In this document: positions 61,918 through 64,000 of the stretch, piece after piece
Layout: every line of letters begins with the position of its first letter
Position numbering within the stretch: the first letter of the stretch is position 1
Assembly: GCF_003688855.1 (NCBI RefSeq)
Contig: NZ_REFW01000002.1
Coordinates: 62,001-126,000, forward strand
DNA from: Tessaracoccus antarcticus
GTDB lineage: Bacteria; Actinomycetota; Actinomycetes; Propionibacteriales; Propionibacteriaceae
Direction: 5' to 3'
DNA length: 64,000 nucleotides
Notes under the pieces: model-generated
What the model was told of the DNA's origin: nothing
The model's input: the letters and a program-made list of their open reading frames with translations, nothing else
Databases searched by the model: none
Translations under genes and position numbers: made by a program

Positions 61918-62050
61918 ACCACCTCGGCACTGCACATCTCGACATGTTCGACTGCTGGACGGGCGATCCCATTGCCTGTCCGGGACTTCTCGACCGAGGG
62001 TATGGCACCCTCTTCCCGCAACCGCACCGCTACCCCCAGGGAGCAACACA

Positions 62051-63439
62051 ATGGTCGCACCACATCGGACTCGGGGGCTGGCCGCACTCGGCCTCGCCCT
62101 CGTCCTTGCCGGCGTCTCCGGCACCCCCACCTTCGCCTCACCTCCTACCGACACCGTCTCGAACACCCCACCCTCTGTGACGGCGACGCCATCCGGAACC
62201 GTCGCGTCCCCTGCGGGGGACCTCAACACATCCGACAAGAAGCGCTGTCCGCAGCTTGAACTGGCCGCCAACTGGTCCGGTGACAACGCTCGACTGATCC
62301 AGGACGCCATCGACAAGTACGGCCGTTGCAGTTGGAAGGCCGGGAACCCGCCGCAGGTTCGCCCGTACGCCGTCTTTGACTGGGACAACACCGTCATCAA
62401 GAACGACATCTCCGACCAGACCATCTTCTGGGCTCTCCGCAACGACAAGATCCTGCAGCCGCCCGGACGCAACTGGCACAACACCAGCCGCTACATGACG
62501 GTCCAGGGTGCGGTGGCGTTGCGCCGGGCCTGCGGCAGCCTGGCCAAACCCGGCAAACCGTTGCCCACCAGCACCAACCTCCGGTGCGCCGACGAGATCC
62601 TGTCGGTGCGCAAGACACAGAAGACCACCGACGGCAAAGCAGTGTTCTACGGCGAGAACCAGCGCTACATGCAGGCCATGTACGCGTGGGTCGGCCAGAT
62701 CATGCAGGGCTACACGCCTGCACAACTGCGCGCCATCGCCGCCGAGGCAAGGGACGCCGCGCTGAGTGCCCCCATCGGGGCGACGCAGGAGGTGGGTTCC
62801 AGCACGGAAACGGCGTGGATTCGCTACTACCCGGAGATGAACGACCTGATCCGCACGCTGAAGCGCGCAGGCATCGAGCCGTGGATCGTTTCCGCCTCGC
62901 CGAAGGAGTTCGCCGACGTCTGGGGGCCCGGTGTGGGAGTTGATTCCGCCCACACCATCGGCATCAGCCAGGTGGTTCGCAACGGCAAACTCACCGGTCA
63001 CCTCAAGGGATGTGGGGGTCTGCCGGACGGCTCGGATGCGATCATGCCCTACATCGATGGGAAGCGTTGTTTCATCAATCAGACCATCCTGGGTGTCAAG
63101 GGCGCCCGCGCACTCCGTCCGATGCCGACATCGCTGAGACCCGTCCTGGCGGGCGGCGATGCCACCACGGATGTCTCGATGGTGCTGGATGCCAAGGGTG
63201 TGCACGTCGTGCTCAACCGCAACAAGGCAGAACTGATGTGTCGCGCCTACGACAACGCCGACAAGCGCTGGGCCGTCAACCCGATGTTCATTGAGCCGTT
63301 GCCGAAGATGGAGGGGACCTACCCCTGCTCCACCACGGCCTTCACGGACGCCGCGGGCAATCCGGGTCCCGTGCGCAGAGCCAACGGATCCATCATCCCG
63401 GACCAGGAGGACACTGTTTTCGGTCTCACTCAACCCTGA
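62051..63439 (+). CDS. Secreted HAD-superfamily phosphatase
   Basis: Predicted 462 residues from ATG 62051 (AGGGAG seven bases upstream). The signal peptide (TRGLAALGLALVLAGVSGTP) precedes a Thr/Pro-rich spacer and a HAD domain: motif I YAVFDWDNTVIKNDISDQ (Asp110 and Asp112), motif II IVSASP, and motif III/IV near LAGGDATTDVSMV. The D-W-D-N-T motif and lengthy helical cap resemble secreted phosphorylcholine phosphatases (PchP-like), though the substrate is inferred only from that resemblance and from the neighbouring glycerophosphodiesterase. Six cysteines may form disulfides. Confidence 0.85.
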   Translation: MVAPHRTRGLAALGLALVLAGVSGTPTFASPPTDTVSNTPPSVTATPSGTVASPAGDLNTSDKKRCPQLELAANWSGDNARLIQDAIDKYGRCSWKAGNPPQVRPYAVFDWDNTVIKNDISDQTIFWALRNDKILQPPGRNWHNTSRYMTVQGAVALRRACGSLAKPGKPLPTSTNLRCADEILSVRKTQKTTDGKAVFYGENQRYMQAMYAWVGQIMQGYTPAQLRAIAAEARDAALSAPIGATQEVGSSTETAWIRYYPEMNDLIRTLKRAGIEPWIVSASPKEFADVWGPGVGVDSAHTIGISQVVRNGKLTGHLKGCGGLPDGSDAIMPYIDGKRCFINQTILGVKGARALRPMPTSLRPVLAGGDATTDVSMVLDAKGVHVVLNRNKAELMCRAYDNADKRWAVNPMFIEPLPKMEGTYPCSTTAFTDAAGNPGPVRRANGSIIPDQEDTVFGLTQP

Positions 63440-63455
63440 GATCACACGCACCACC

Positions 63456-63511
63456 GCCCCGTGCCTTCCGAGCCCCTCCCGTCCACGACGGGGAGTTCGG
63501 AGGCACGGGGC
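63456..63511 (+). terminator. Terminator after HAD phosphatase
   Basis: A long imperfect hairpin: 63456-63471 pairs with 63497-63511 with a single bulged base, starting 17 bases after the stop codon. There is no T tract. Confidence 0.7.
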
Positions 63512-63619
63512 CCGGTCCGCTTCGCCGCCCGCGAACCGGAGACGGGAAGTCGCCGATGACAGGACCGCAACGCCTGTCACGGTCAGCCCTGGACAGTCGA
63601 CGAAAAGGACCCAAGGTCA

Positions 63620-64000
63620 ATGATGAGCCACAGCAGCCCCGAGATCGTCAGCCCTGAATCGGTGGGCATGTCCAGTCAGCAACTCCGCCGCCTGGACGAA
63701 CTGGTCGCACGCCACATCGAGAGCAATGCCTACCAGGGCAACGTCGTGTTGGTGGCGCGCCACGGCCAGATCTGCCACTTCGCCGCCGCGGGCAAGGCGG
63801 ATGATGGCGTCGAGATGACCACCGACGCCATTTTCCGGCTGGCGTCGATGTCCAAGGTCCCGGCGGCCGTCGCCGTCCTCCAGTTGTGGGAACGTGGGCT
63901 GATCAGCCTGGCGGACCCCATATCGGCGTACCTGCCCGAGTTCGCCACGCCGCAGGTGGCGGTCTGCGCCCCGGACGGCACTTACGAACTCCGGAACGCG
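63620..64000 (+). CDS. Serine hydrolase, beta-lactamase fold, 5' part
   Basis: The frame starts at ATG 63620 (or the ATG at 63623) and runs off the window after 127 codons. The serine beta-lactamase/class C-like motif SxxK appears as RLASMSKVPAAVAV (Ser76 and Lys79), preceded by the typical GNVVLVARHGQICHFAAAGK strand pair and TTDAIF. Family members are esterases, transesterases or penicillin-binding proteins; the visible part has no signal peptide. AAGG lies a few bases upstream. It follows the HAD phosphatase beyond a terminator. Confidence 0.88.
   Translation, partial: MMSHSSPEIVSPESVGMSSQQLRRLDELVARHIESNAYQGNVVLVARHGQICHFAAAGKADDGVEMTTDAIFRLASMSKVPAAVAVLQLWERGLISLADPISAYLPEFATPQVAVCAPDGTYELRNA

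Noticed and set aside
1..64000. tRNA, rRNA, CRISPR arrays, IS elements, att sites and a replication origin.
   Set aside because: Reading both strands I saw no cloverleaf with a GTTCGA T-loop in place, no short regularly spaced repeats, no transposase or integrase, and no DnaA-box cluster. A covariance-model search (tRNAscan-SE, Infernal) would be the decisive test.

Overview
This is a 64 kb stretch of high-GC, densely packed bacterial chromosome. It has many GTG starts, a few TTG starts, and long chains of genes overlapping by 1-4 bases. Its gene content is that of an aerobic actinomycete: ctaC-ctaD-ctaF and ctaE-qcrC-qcrA-qcrB for an aa3 oxidase fused to a di-haem bc1 complex, pspA with a PspAA partner, a DUF3043 protein, a GuaB1-type enzyme, class II DAHP synthase, and a PASTA-domain Ser/Thr kinase. 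Propionibacteriales (a Tessaracoccus- or Propioniciclava-like genome) is my best guess, but that is inference from gene style. I found no rRNA, tRNA, CRISPR array, transposase or phage gene.

Layout. 1-3100: end of a glycosyltransferase, a helical-barrel partner, a GH130 mannoside-active enzyme and a RarD permease. 3187-7820: a secreted beta-propeller protein, then the 2-oxoacid dehydrogenase E2 and E3. 7992-12000: a cell-wall-type secreted protein ending exactly at LPSTGN, leucyl aminopeptidase and small membrane proteins. 12166-14570: pspA, pspAA, glycerate kinase and erpA. 14724-17709: ctaC-ctaD-ctaF. 17786-23290: guaB1, a two-component system and a Nat-type ABC exporter, all on the minus strand. 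23369-27674: ctaE-qcrCAB. 27774-30240: a CtaG-like assembly factor, a degenerate receiver protein and trpD, mutually overlapping. 30227-36770: an A24 prepilin peptidase, a Sunset-domain protein, a cyclophilin, a DEDDh-exonuclease/GIY-YIG fusion, a four-cysteine miniprotein, an NlpC/P60 hydrolase and an esterase. 36872-41953: plsC with a second two-component system, then aroG and a threonine aldolase. 41941-49228: a large unknown membrane protein, an EamA permease, the PASTA kinase, a degenerate ThiE/TenI barrel, a polyprenyl synthetase and metF. 49152-53174: a HelD-type helicase and a DsbA/CcdA thiol pair. 53372-55444: a compositionally different patch with a small membrane protein and a DUF222-HNH endonuclease. 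55521-60701: DUF1707, FAD oxidoreductase, glyoxalase-like and acyl-CoA dehydrogenase genes and a probable 101-residue orphan. 60802-64000: a secreted glycerophosphodiesterase, a secreted HAD phosphatase and the start of a serine hydrolase.

The respiratory genes, held in two blocks about 6 kb apart, make the quinol-to-oxygen arm of the chain, with CtaG as a copper-insertion factor. Much of 4.5-49 kb follows the order I remember for Mycobacterium tuberculosis Rv2172c-Rv2215, so most of the window is conserved core.

No clearly new multi-gene system stands out. The best leads are: a recurrent TANNNT box 6-7 bases before the start codon of eleven genes, which suggests leaderless transcription; the ctaG / degenerate receiver / trpD overlap; the LPSTGN protein with no membrane anchor; and the GT / barrel / GH130 cluster.
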